The notes beneath the pieces were generated by a model that searched no databases, had not been told where the DNA came from, and worked only from the letters and a program-made list of their open reading frames with translations. A stretch of 8,390 bases of DNA from Hyphomicrobiales bacterium. Lineage in GTDB: Bacteria; Pseudomonadota; Alphaproteobacteria; Rhizobiales; Kaistiaceae. Below, in pieces: positions 1-7,474 of this stretch. The translations under genes were made by a program, and so were the position numbers. How positions within the stretch are numbered: the stretch's first letter is position 1; every line of letters begins with the position of its first letter. The stretch covers positions 1 to 8,390 of the forward strand of contig JAFKJZ010000074.1 of assembly GCA_017305815.1 (NCBI GenBank), in the 5' to 3' direction.

Positions 1-1659
1 ATCATCCGCGAATCCGAGGATCTCGGCGCCGCGATGACGGACGCCGACGGCAACCAGCTCTGCGAATGCAAGATGAGCACGCCGCTGCAGTCGGGCCCGA
101 TCCCCGGCTATATCCGCGGCATCAAGCGGGCGCTCGCCGCGCGCGGCGAAACCATCCGCCCCGGCGACGTCATCATGCACAACGATCCCTATGGCGGCGC
201 CTCGCACGGGCCGGACGTCTCCTTCACCGTGCCGATCTTCGTCGACGGGGCGCTCGTGGCGTTCTCGGTGACGACGGCGCACCATCTCGACATCGGCTCG
301 GCGACGCCGGGCAGCGCCGGCATCGTCGATGCGGTCGACGCCTATGCCGAGGGACTGCAGTTCAAGGCGATCAAGGTCTCCGACGAGGGCCGGGTCAACC
401 GCGCCGTCTGGCAGATCCTGCGCGACAACATCCGCGCGCCGCAGCTCGTCGTCGGCGACATGGAGGCGCAGATCAAGGCGGCCGAGATCGGCGCCGAGCG
501 CTTCCTGGCGCTTGTCGGGCGCTACGGCATGGAGCAGATCACCGCCGCGGCGGACCATCTGATGGACTATTCCGAGCGGCTGATGCGCGACGCGATCCGC
601 GCCCTGCCGGACGGCACCTATGCGGCCGAGACCCGGATCGACGGCTTCCTTGACGATCCCAACCCGGCGCGGCGCGACCTGCCGATCAAGGTCGCCGTGA
701 CGGTCGCGGGCGACGAGATCACCGTCGACCTGACCGGCACCGCGCCGCAGGTCTCCGACCGGCCGATCAACATGCCGTTCGAGGGCACGGTCGATTGCGC
801 CATCTGGCTGACGCTGCGCTCGATCCTGCTCGACAGCGCGCTCTATGGCGACGTGCCGCAGAATGCCGGCCTGACGCGCCCGATCACCATCGTCGCGCCG
901 AAGGGCTGCCTGGCCAATCCGATCTTCCCGGCGCCGACCATCGCCCGCTTCACGCCTGGCAACGCCATGGCCGACACGCTGATGCGGGCGTTGAGCCAGA
1001 TCGTGCCAGAGCAGGTCAGCGCCGGCGTCGGCAATCTCCGCGTCGTGTCCTTCTCCGGCCTGAAGGAGGGGCGGCACTGGGTACACATGGAGATCTTCGA
1101 GGGCAGCTATGGCGGCCGCTTCGGCCTCAACGGCATGGACGCGGTCGACACGCTCTATGCCAACACGCGCAACAATCCGATCGAGGACATCGAATCCCAC
1201 CTGCCGATCCGCGTCGACCGCTACGAACTGCGGAGCGATGCGCCGGCGGCCGGTCAGTGGCGCGGCGGCATCGGCTCGGTGCGCGAGTTCACGCTCCTGT
1301 CCGACGGCGCCTTCTCGATCGAGGGCGACGGCCACAGCCAGCGCCCCTGGGGCCATGACGGCGGCGAGGCCGGGCGGCCCGGCGAGCTGACGCTCGAACG
1401 CGCTGATGGCGGCACGGAGATCCTGCCCTCCAAGGTGCCCTACCACGAGGCGCGCCACGGCGACCGCGTGCTGGCGCGCGGCCCGAATGGCGGCGGCTAT
1501 GGCGATCCGCTCAAGCGGGACCCGGCTGCCGTGCTCGACGACGTGCTCGACGGCCATCTCGACGTCGCGCAGGCGGCGGCGCTCTATGGCGTCGCCATCC
1601 GCGACGGCGCCGTCGACGACGCGGCGACGGCGGCGCTCCGCCAGCAGCGGGCGGCGTGA
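1..1659 (+). CDS. hyuB: Hydantoinase B/oxoprolinase (HyuB) family subunit, 5'-truncated by the window edge
   Basis: The frame is open from base 1 and continues through the first ATG at 34, whose upstream codons look like family sequence, so the true start lies outside the window. The 552 visible residues are close to full length; HyuB proteins are usually about 520-600. Numbering from base 1, the conserved block NDPYGGASHGPD spans residues 61-72, AHHLDIG spans 93-99, and the C-terminal GGGYGDPLKRDP with a following VLDG helix is typical. His69, Asp72 and His94 have the spacing of the Mn ligands I recall for the homologous acetone carboxylase subunit. The family works with HyuA-type partners in cytosolic ATP-dependent hydrolysis of hydantoins, oxoproline or lactams, or in ketone carboxylation. 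The substrate cannot be told here. The reductase gene starts 14 bases downstream, so the two are probably co-transcribed. Family certain, reaction unknown. Confidence 0.93.
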   Translation: MIRESEDLGAAMTDADGNQLCECKMSTPLQSGPIPGYIRGIKRALAARGETIRPGDVIMHNDPYGGASHGPDVSFTVPIFVDGALVAFSVTTAHHLDIGSATPGSAGIVDAVDAYAEGLQFKAIKVSDEGRVNRAVWQILRDNIRAPQLVVGDMEAQIKAAEIGAERFLALVGRYGMEQITAAADHLMDYSERLMRDAIRALPDGTYAAETRIDGFLDDPNPARRDLPIKVAVTVAGDEITVDLTGTAPQVSDRPINMPFEGTVDCAIWLTLRSILLDSALYGDVPQNAGLTRPITIVAPKGCLANPIFPAPTIARFTPGNAMADTLMRALSQIVPEQVSAGVGNLRVVSFSGLKEGRHWVHMEIFEGSYGGRFGLNGMDAVDTLYANTRNNPIEDIESHLPIRVDRYELRSDAPAAGQWRGGIGSVREFTLLSDGAFSIEGDGHSQRPWGHDGGEAGRPGELTLERADGGTEILPSKVPYHEARHGDRVLARGPNGGGYGDPLKRDPAAVLDDVLDGHLDVAQAAALYGVAIRDGAVDDAATAALRQQRAA

Positions 1660-1664
1660 GGGGG
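1658..1664 (+). promoter_or_regulatory. Ribosome binding site of the MDR reductase
   Basis: The purine run GAGGGGG overlaps the stop codon of the hyuB-like gene and lies 9 bases before ATG 1674. It decides between three in-frame starts and places the two genes in one transcript. Confidence 0.6.
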
Positions 1665-1673
1665 ATGGGCACC

Positions 1674-2663
1674 ATGCGCGCGATGCTTCTCTCCGCCGCG
1701 AACGGAACGCCGGAATCGCTCGCCGTCGTCGAGGTGGCGAAGCCGGAGCCGGGCCCCGGACAGGTGCTGGTCGAGGTCGCCTATGGCGGCTGCAATTTCG
1801 CCGACACCATGATCTGGCGCGGCACGTATCCGCATCCCAAGGGCTTTCCAATGGTGGCCGGGCTGGAGATCGCCGGCCGGGTCGTCGCCGTCGGCGCCGA
1901 GGTCGCGGACGTCCGGGTCGGCGACCGCGTCGCGGCCTTCCTGGAGGATGGCGGCGGCTTCGCGGAGTTCTGCGTCGTGCCGGCGGAACGGATCATTCCG
2001 CTGCCCGACGCCATTCCCTTCGATGTCGCGGCCGCCTTCCCCGTCCAGGCGCTGACCGCCTGGCACATGCTGCATACCGTCTCGACGACCCGGCCCGGCG
2101 ATCTCGTGCTCGTGCATGCGATCGGCGGCGGCGTCGGCCTCTATCTGACGCAGCTCGCCGTGATGGCGGGCGCCACCGTCGTCGGCACGGTCGGGACGGC
2201 CGGCAAGGAGCGGAAGGCGCTCGACTATGGCGCGGCGCTGGTCGTGAACCGCAACGAGGCCGATTTCGTCGCGGAGATCCAGCGTTTCACCGGCGGCAGG
2301 GGGCTCGACAAGATCGTCGATTCCACCGGCGCCGGCATCCTCGACGCGAGCTTCGCGCTGATGCGCGATCTCGGCCACGTCGTCAGCTTCGGCGAGGCGG
2401 AAGGACGGCCCCTGCCCAATCTCTGGGAACGACTGGTGCGCAAGTCGCTCACCTTCACGCGCTTCCATCTCGGCCACGCGCCCTTCGGCGCGCCGGCCTG
2501 GAAGGCGGGCATCGACGCCGTGACCGCCGCCGTGGCGGACGGCTCGCTCAAGGTCCCGGTCGAGGCCGTCTTCCCGCTCGATGAGGTGGCGGCGATGTAC
2601 CGGCGGCTCGAATCCCGCGAGGTCGCCGGAAAGCTCGTCCTTGCCGTCAATCCGGCGCTGTGA
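1674..2663 (+). CDS. Zinc-independent MDR oxidoreductase, NADPH:quinone reductase-like
   Basis: This encodes a 329-residue medium-chain dehydrogenase/reductase. The N-terminal GroES-like domain (about 1-120) carries GGCNFAD (residues 38-44), the quinone-reductase-type replacement for the zinc-dehydrogenase cysteine region, and GTYP at 50-53. The Rossmann domain has the nucleotide-binding turn AIGGGVG (149-155), followed by Q160 and a GTVGTAGK strand end that fits NADPH use. No structural-zinc cysteine cluster is visible. I chose ATG 1674 because GAGGGGG at 1658-1664 sits 9 bases before it and the MRAMLLSA start matches family N-termini. In-frame GTG 1656 and ATG 1665 are poorer, since the GTG overlaps the hyuB stop. 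The protein is likely a soluble reductase of quinones, enones or aldehydes. Its place behind hyuB suggests a role in the same catabolic pathway, but the substrate is unknown. Confidence 0.92.
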   Translation: MRAMLLSAANGTPESLAVVEVAKPEPGPGQVLVEVAYGGCNFADTMIWRGTYPHPKGFPMVAGLEIAGRVVAVGAEVADVRVGDRVAAFLEDGGGFAEFCVVPAERIIPLPDAIPFDVAAAFPVQALTAWHMLHTVSTTRPGDLVLVHAIGGGVGLYLTQLAVMAGATVVGTVGTAGKERKALDYGAALVVNRNEADFVAEIQRFTGGRGLDKIVDSTGAGILDASFALMRDLGHVVSFGEAEGRPLPNLWERLVRKSLTFTRFHLGHAPFGAPAWKAGIDAVTAAVADGSLKVPVEAVFPLDEVAAMYRRLESREVAGKLVLAVNPAL

Positions 2664-2788
2664 GCGGGAACCCGCAGCCGGGCTCGACCGGGCAGGGAAA
2701 CTGACGTAGCGTCTCGATCGCTCCCGCAGGGATGACGACCGCCGACGGCCGGAACTCGCGGGGATGGCGCGATCGCGAGGCAGCACGC
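2664..2788. other. Intergenic region before chaB-mgtA
   Basis: These 125 bases separate the MDR gene from chaB. Just after the MDR stop is a small inverted repeat, GCGGG-AA-CCCGC (2664-2675), with no T-tract, so it is a weak terminator candidate. A perfect 10-base palindrome, CGCGATCGCG, lies at 2768-2777 beside the chaB ribosome binding site. I see no convincing -35/-10 pair and no Mg-sensing leader of the enterobacterial mgtA kind; at 125 bases there would be little room for one. Confidence 0.4.
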
Positions 2789-3001
2789 ATGCCCTATGCC
2801 GAGCTGAAGGACCTGCCGGCCGCCGTGCGCGACCACCTGCCGATCCACGGCCAGGAGATCTTCCGCGCGGCCTTCAACCACGCCTGGGACGAATATGCGT
2901 CTCGCGGCGACGGGGAGCGCGAGGAGATCGCCCGCCGGGTCGCCTGGGCCGCCGTCAAGCACAAGTACCGTAAGGACGGCGATCGATGGATCGCACTCTG
3001 A
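2789..3001 (+). CDS. chaB: ChaB family protein (putative cation transport regulator)
   Basis: This small 70-residue protein has the ChaB signature throughout: an MPY start, ELKDLPAAVRDHLP, GQEIFRAAFNHAWDEY, then ARRVAWAAVKHKYRKDGDRW. Length matches the family (about 60-80). It has no signal peptide or membrane segment, so it is cytosolic. ChaB was named as a putative regulator of the ChaA cation/proton antiporter in E. coli; its biochemical role is not established. I chose ATG 2789 over the upstream in-frame ATG 2732 because homology begins there and GCGAGG (2775-2780) is 8 bases upstream. The gene overlaps the Mg-type P-ATPase by 16 bases, which points to coupled expression. That neighbour supports, but does not prove, a role in cation handling. 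Confidence 0.93.
   Translation: MPYAELKDLPAAVRDHLPIHGQEIFRAAFNHAWDEYASRGDGEREEIARRVAWAAVKHKYRKDGDRWIAL
2972..2976 (+). promoter_or_regulatory. Ribosome binding site of mgtA inside chaB
   Basis: AAGGA lies within the last codons of chaB, 9 bases before ATG 2986. It supports that start and implies that ribosomes finishing chaB pass over the mgtA initiation site. Confidence 0.6.
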
Positions 3002-5595
3002 CCGCGGCGAGGCAGGCTGCCCCGACGCCCGTTCCCCAACCCGTGCCCGACGCGTTCTGGACGCTTCCCGCCGACGCCCTGCTGCACGCCCTCGAGGCCC
3101 GGCCGGACGGCCTCTCGACGGCGGAGGCCGACGAGCGGCTGCGCCGCTTCGGGCCCAATCTCGCCGTAACGACGACGCGCTCCTCCCTGCCCGCCAAGCT
3201 CGCCAAGCGCATCGTAGAGCCGCTGATCGCCATCCTGCTCATCGCCGCCGCCATTTCCGGCGCGACCGGCGACTGGCAGAGCTTCCTCATCATCGTCGCC
3301 ATCGTCTTCGGTTCGATCGGGCTCGACATCGCCCAGGAACGGCAGGCCGAGAAGACGGTCGAGGCGCTGAAGCGCTCCGTCGCGGTGACGGCGTCGGTTC
3401 GACGCGACGGCAGGGTCGCGGAACTGCGGGTCGAGGAAATCGTCCCGGGCGACGTGATCGAGCTGCACGCCGGCGAACTCGTTCCCGCCGATGGCCTGCT
3501 GCTGAGCGGACAGGGTGTGCTCGCCAACGAGGCGATCCTGACGGGCGAGCCCTATTCCGTCGAGAAACGGCCGGGAACGGCAACCGGGGAGGCGCTCTCG
3601 GACGCGTCCAACGCGCTTTTCGGGGGCACCAGCCTCGTCGGCGGCGAGGCGGTCATGCTGGTGACGGAGACCGGGCGCAACAGCCGCTTCGGCGCCATTT
3701 CCACCTCGCTGCAGGAACGGGAGCCACCGACCGCGTTCGAGCGCGGCGTCCATTCGCTCGGCATGCTGATCCTGCGCCTGACCGGCTTCCTCGTGCTGTT
3801 CGTGCTGCTGACGCAGATGATCCAGCACGGCCTGTCGCTGGAGAGCTTCCTGTTCGCGGTCGCCCTCGCCGTGGGCCTGACACCCGAACTGCTGCCGATG
3901 GTGATGACGGTGACGCTGGCGCGCGGCGCCGCCCGCATGGCGGCGCGAAAGGTGGTGGTGAAACGGCTGAGCGCCATCCACGATTTCGGCGCCATGGACG
4001 TGCTGTGCACCGACAAGACCGGCACCCTCACCGAGGCGCGGATCGCCCATGTCGGCAGCTTCGGCCCGGACGGCAGCGACAGCCCCCGCGTCACCGAGCT
4101 GATCCGCCTCAACAGCCGGTTCGTCTCAGGCCTGCACAGCAATCTGGACGATGCCATCCTCGCCGACCCCGCGCCGGCGGTCCCGCAGGCCTGCAGCCGC
4201 ATCGACGACGTACCCTTCGATTTCGAACGGCGCCGGGCTTCGGTCCTGCTGTCCCGGGGGGGCATGACGGAAATCGTCACCAAGGGCGCGCCGGAAGCGC
4301 TGCTCGCGCTCTGCACGGAGGTCGAGCAGGCGGATGGCACGGCGGCGCCGCTCGACGATGCCGAGCGCGCCCGCATCGCCGGCTGGATGGACCAGCAGGG
4401 CCGCCAGGGCCTGCGCCTGCTTGGCGTGGCCCGCCGGGCCATGCCGGCGGCTTGCCGGACGATCTCCGCAGCGGACGAGGCCGGGCTCGTCTTCGTCGGC
4501 TGCGCCGCCTTCATGGACCCGCCCAAAGCGTCGGCGACGGAAGCCGTTGCCCGCCTGGTCAAGGCCGGCGTCCGGGTCAAGATCATCTCGGGCGACGCCG
4601 CGCCCGTCGTGCAGCATCTGGTCGAGACGCTGCGCCTGCCGACGCGGGGACTGCTGGCGGGCGAGGCGATCGCCACCCTGACCGACGCGGCGCTCGCGGA
4701 AAGGGTGGAGGAGACCGACCTCTTCGTCCGCATCGCGCCCGACCAGAAAGGGCGCATCGTCCGGGCGCTGCGGCTCCGCGGCCATACGGTCGGCTTCATC
4801 GGTGACGGCATCAACGACGCCCCCGCCATCCACGCCGCGGATGTCGGCCTTTCGGTCGATGGCGGCACGGACGTCGCGCGCGAGGCCGCCGACATCATCC
4901 TGCTCGCGCCCGACCTGGGCGTGCTGGCGGACGGAGTGGAGGAAGGCAGGCGGACCTACGCCAACATCATGAAATATGTCCGCATGGGCACGAGCTCGAA
5001 TTTCGGCAACATGCTGTCAATGGCGCTCGCCTCGCTGGTGCTGCCCTTCCTGCCGCTGGCGCCGTTCCAGGTGCTGCTGAACAACCTGATCTACGACGTC
5101 TCGGAAATCGGCATTCCCTTTGACACGGCGGATCCGGAAATGCTGTCACAGCCGCATCGCTGGGACATGCACGAAGTGCTGCGCTTCACGCTGATCATGG
5201 GGCCGCTCTCCTCGCTGTTCGACATCGCGACCTTCATGATCCTGCTCTATGGCTTCGGCGCCCAGGTCGAGATGTTCCGCACCGCGTGGTTCGTCGAATC
5301 GATCGCGACCCAGATCCTGGTCATCTTCATCATCCGCACGGCGAAACCCGCCTGGACCAGCCGCGCCCATCCGGTGCTGGTGGCGACGTCACTCGGCGGG
5401 CTCGCCGTCGCGCTCCTTCTTGCGCTGACGCCGCTCGGCCATTTCATCGGCTTCGTCGCCCTGCCCGCGCCGCTGCTGGCGACGATCGTCGCGATCGTCG
5501 TCCTCTATCTCGTTGCTGCCGAAATGCTGAAGCGGATCGCCATGCGACAGGTCGGGCCCGCCCGCCGGAGGGGAAGAACCCGCCGCGCGCCGTGA
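2986..5595 (+). CDS. mgtA: P3B-type magnesium-transporting P-type ATPase (MgtA/MgtB-like)
   Basis: This is a complete 869-residue inner-membrane pump of normal MgtA length (about 850-910). Known members import Mg2+ down its gradient with ATP hydrolysis. In order: cation-ATPase N-terminal domain (about 23-75), M1-M2 (about 77-116), actuator domain with TGEP (186-189), M3-M4 (about 258-306) with the MgtA-type LTPELLPM, phosphorylated Asp343 in CTDKTGTLT, nucleotide domain with KGAPE (433-437), hinge SGD (535-537), GDGINDAP (606-613), then six C-terminal membrane helices. The subfamily call rests on IHDFGAMDVLCTDKTGTLT, SSNFGN (670-675), and LIYDVSEIGIPFD before M7. The motif TGEP replaces the usual TGES. 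ATG 2986 overlaps chaB by 16 bases and has a good ribosome binding site. The C-terminus ends in a basic tail. The pump class is certain; transport of Mg2+ rather than another divalent ion is by family. Confidence 0.95.
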   Translation: MDRTLTAARQAAPTPVPQPVPDAFWTLPADALLHALEARPDGLSTAEADERLRRFGPNLAVTTTRSSLPAKLAKRIVEPLIAILLIAAAISGATGDWQSFLIIVAIVFGSIGLDIAQERQAEKTVEALKRSVAVTASVRRDGRVAELRVEEIVPGDVIELHAGELVPADGLLLSGQGVLANEAILTGEPYSVEKRPGTATGEALSDASNALFGGTSLVGGEAVMLVTETGRNSRFGAISTSLQEREPPTAFERGVHSLGMLILRLTGFLVLFVLLTQMIQHGLSLESFLFAVALAVGLTPELLPMVMTVTLARGAARMAARKVVVKRLSAIHDFGAMDVLCTDKTGTLTEARIAHVGSFGPDGSDSPRVTELIRLNSRFVSGLHSNLDDAILADPAPAVPQACSRIDDVPFDFERRRASVLLSRGGMTEIVTKGAPEALLALCTEVEQADGTAAPLDDAERARIAGWMDQQGRQGLRLLGVARRAMPAACRTISAADEAGLVFVGCAAFMDPPKASATEAVARLVKAGVRVKIISGDAAPVVQHLVETLRLPTRGLLAGEAIATLTDAALAERVEETDLFVRIAPDQKGRIVRALRLRGHTVGFIGDGINDAPAIHAADVGLSVDGGTDVAREAADIILLAPDLGVLADGVEEGRRTYANIMKYVRMGTSSNFGNMLSMALASLVLPFLPLAPFQVLLNNLIYDVSEIGIPFDTADPEMLSQPHRWDMHEVLRFTLIMGPLSSLFDIATFMILLYGFGAQVEMFRTAWFVESIATQILVIFIIRTAKPAWTSRAHPVLVATSLGGLAVALLLALTPLGHFIGFVALPAPLLATIVAIVVLYLVAAEMLKRIAMRQVGPARRRGRTRRAP

Positions 5596-5606
5596 CGGGA
5601 TCGCAC

Positions 5607-5639
5607 GCCGGCCGGGCTTTTCAAGCGCCGGGGGCCGGC
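5607..5639. terminator. Possible bidirectional hairpin between convergent mgtA and the BTAD regulator
   Basis: GCCGGCC (5607-5613) pairs with GGCCGGC (5633-5639). Inside, GCTT (5616-5619) pairs with AAGC (5623-5626). The structure covers the 25-base gap between the two stop codons and the last codons of the minus-strand gene. There is no clear T-tract beyond the stem, so an intrinsic terminator role is only a guess. Confidence 0.35.
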
Positions 5640-7339
5640 ATCGCGCCGGCCATGCGGCCGAGGCAGCGGGACTGATCCAGCGGCCTGCCCAGCTCCTCGT
5701 AGCGCGCCGCCGCTTCCGCGAAGGCGGCGAGCGCCCGAACCTTGTTGGACTGCGCCTGGCGCTGGATGCCGCGCGCCTCCCAGAGCGCCGCCGCCCAGGG
5801 GCCGCCCTGACACATGCCGGCGATGCGCTCGGCCTCGTTCAGCCGGCGGTCGACCTGGTCCAGTTCGCCCGCCTCGGTCAGCGCCACGGCAGAGGCGATA
5901 CGCAGCGCCATCGAGCAGGGCTGGCAGGCGCCCGGCGTCAGCAGCCGGTCGCCGGTCAGGATCGCCTCCTCGACCTTCTCCGGCGTCGTCGCCGCCCGGA
6001 CCGCCAGCGCCTGCAGGCGCAGCAGCAGATGGTTGGAAAGCCAGGATTGCGCAGCGTCGGCGAGCGCGCGCTGGATCAGCCGGCCGGCCTGCCATTTCTG
6101 GCCGCGCGCCAACGCGATCTCGGCCAGCCGCTCCAGCACGAGCACCCGGCCCGACAGCGCGTTGGCGCCGACATGCAACCGCTCGGCCTCGGTCAGATAT
6201 GTTTCCGCCTCGTCGAGCGCGCCGGCGCAGCGGGCGATCTCGCCGAGGATCAGTCCGGCCAGGGCGCGGCCGGCGATCGAGTCGGCGTCCTCGGCGACGC
6301 ACATCAATTCCTGCGCCGATGCGGCGATCGCAGCGTGCCCCTTGGCGTCGCAGAGGCAGAATTCGGCGAGGCAGAGATGCCCGTCGAAGACGGATGGAAC
6401 GAAATCGTCGCGGCTACGCACCCATTCGGTGAATTCGCTACGGAACAGCTGCGGCCAGCGTCCCTGCATATGCGCCGTCAGGCCGAGAACCGCGCCCGCC
6501 TCGCCAACCTCGCGGGCAAGCCCGCCATCGAAAGCCTGCGCGCGCGTCTCGCGCGCGAGCTCCGCCGCCTTGTCGAACTCGCCGCTTTGCAGATGCACCA
6601 GCGCCCAGGCGATCGAGGCGCGGATGCGCTCGACCGGCGACGCCGGCCCAGCGCCGGAAAGCGCCAGCGCCCGCTCGTAGAGCTCGATCGAATCCTTGCT
6701 CGGGCCGACGCCGAGCTCGACATGCAGCCGCTCGCGCAACTGGTCGAACTGGCGGATCGCCTCGGCGCGATTGCCGGCGTCGAGCGCCGCCTGCATCAGC
6801 GCGCGCTGCGCCTCCTCGTCGGTCGGATAGAGGGCGATCAAGCGACGCCAGAGCCGGCCCGTGCGCAGCACCGACGCATAGAGCTCCTGCAATCGCTCCC
6901 GCGGGCCGTCCAGCCATTCCAGAAAGCGGTCGTCGGGCAACAGCACGCCGCCATAGAGATCGGCCGCCGCCTCGCATTCGGCCGGATCGCCGCTGCGCAG
7001 CGCCTGCTTCGCCGCCGCCTCGAAACGCTCGATGTCGGTCTCGAGCTCGACCTCGTCGGCGAAGGCGACGATCTCCTTGTTGACGGTGATCAGGTCATGC
7101 GCGCCCATGGCGCGGCGGGCGAAATGGATCGCCTTGCGCAGGCTCGCGCCGGCGAGCTCGACATCCTGCTCCGGCCAGAACGCCTCCATGATCTGCTCGC
7201 GATGAAGCCTGTGCTGCGGCGAGATGGCGAGCAGCTTGACGAGGGCGGCGGCGCGATCGCGCTTCCAGGCGGCCGAGGGAACTTCCTCGCCCTCGACGCG
7301 GACGGCGAAACGCCCCAGCGATTGAATGAAAAGCTGCAC
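5621..7339 (-). CDS. BTAD-domain (SARP-like) transcriptional regulator with helical-repeat C-terminus
   Basis: This encodes 572 residues. An OmpR/SARP-like winged helix (about 1-95: QLFIQSLGRFAV, WKRDRAAALVKLLAIS, HREQIMEAFWP, SLRKAIHFAR) is followed by a bacterial transcriptional activation domain (about 102-228, ending YPTDEEAQRALMQAALDAGN and FDQLRERLHVELGVGPS). Residues 236-555 form TPR-like helical pairs. No P-loop ATPase domain is present, unlike larger SARP/MalT-type relatives. Ten cysteines occur (122, 323, 328, 330, 347, 371, 472, 475, 510, 559), including CQPC at 472-475. The GTG start at 7339 is chosen because the DNA-binding domain begins there and GGGG at 7347-7350 is 7 bases upstream. 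An in-frame ATG at 7453 would add a basic, non-homologous 38 residues and reach almost to the peroxiredoxin start. The gene is divergent from the peroxiredoxin, its most likely target; the signal is unknown. Confidence 0.88.
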   Translation of the reverse strand: MQLFIQSLGRFAVRVEGEEVPSAAWKRDRAAALVKLLAISPQHRLHREQIMEAFWPEQDVELAGASLRKAIHFARRAMGAHDLITVNKEIVAFADEVELETDIERFEAAAKQALRSGDPAECEAAADLYGGVLLPDDRFLEWLDGPRERLQELYASVLRTGRLWRRLIALYPTDEEAQRALMQAALDAGNRAEAIRQFDQLRERLHVELGVGPSKDSIELYERALALSGAGPASPVERIRASIAWALVHLQSGEFDKAAELARETRAQAFDGGLAREVGEAGAVLGLTAHMQGRWPQLFRSEFTEWVRSRDDFVPSVFDGHLCLAEFCLCDAKGHAAIAASAQELMCVAEDADSIAGRALAGLILGEIARCAGALDEAETYLTEAERLHVGANALSGRVLVLERLAEIALARGQKWQAGRLIQRALADAAQSWLSNHLLLRLQALAVRAATTPEKVEEAILTGDRLLTPGACQPCSMALRIASAVALTEAGELDQVDRRLNEAERIAGMCQGGPWAAALWEARGIQRQAQSNKVRALAAFAEAAARYEELGRPLDQSRCLGRMAGAMPAPGA

Positions 7340-7474
7340 CCTGCATCCCCTGCCAGCCACGGTTCCGACGTCCGATCGCCTTCGCCGCAGCGATTTTTTC
7401 GCCGGGGAACGCTCGCGGAACAGCGCATTCGTATCCTGCCCCCATCGACGCATTCAACCAGAAAGGGAACCATC
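7340..7474. promoter_or_regulatory. Divergent regulatory region between the BTAD regulator and the peroxiredoxin
   Basis: These 135 bases must hold the promoters of both divergent genes. GGAAC occurs at 7406-7410 and 7417-7421, an 11-base spacing of about one helical turn, and again at 7466-7470. The inverse GTTCC is at 7362-7366. A run of six T lies at 7394-7399. I could not assign reliable -35/-10 hexamers, an OxyR-like site, or a GGAAC-N16/17-CGTT EcfG promoter at correct spacing. Confidence 0.55.
7462..7468 (+). promoter_or_regulatory. Ribosome binding site of the peroxiredoxin
   Basis: AAAGGGA lies 6 bases before ATG 7475. It fixes this internal ATG as the start, although the frame stays open for more than 1400 bases upstream, antisense to the regulator. 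Confidence 0.7.

Noticed and set aside
2732..2788. N-terminal extension of chaB from ATG 2732.
   Set aside because: The extra 19 residues have no ChaB similarity. The family start MPY and a good ribosome binding site fit ATG 2789.
1584..4050. Long minus-strand open frames (1584-2786 and 2794-4050).
   Set aside because: They lie opposite well-supported genes, and their His/Arg/Asp-rich translations carry no recognisable domains.
2895..4805. Long + strand open frame of 636 codons overlapping mgtA.
   Set aside because: The translation is Arg/Ala/Gly-rich and low in hydrophobic structure, as expected from an out-of-frame reading of GC-rich coding DNA. mgtA in the other frame is unmistakable.
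7406..7435. EcfG-type general-stress promoter (GGAAC-N16/17-CGTT) before the peroxiredoxin.
   Set aside because: From the first GGAAC, the nearest CGT is 19 bases away and reads CGTA. The second GGAAC has no partner at 16-17 bases.
6029..7474. Open + strand frame running antisense through the regulator and in frame into the peroxiredoxin, suggesting a 703-residue fusion.
   Set aside because: The upstream part has no family resemblance and is the reverse complement of the clearly homologous BTAD gene. The peroxiredoxin has its own ribosome binding site and a canonical N-terminus at 7475.
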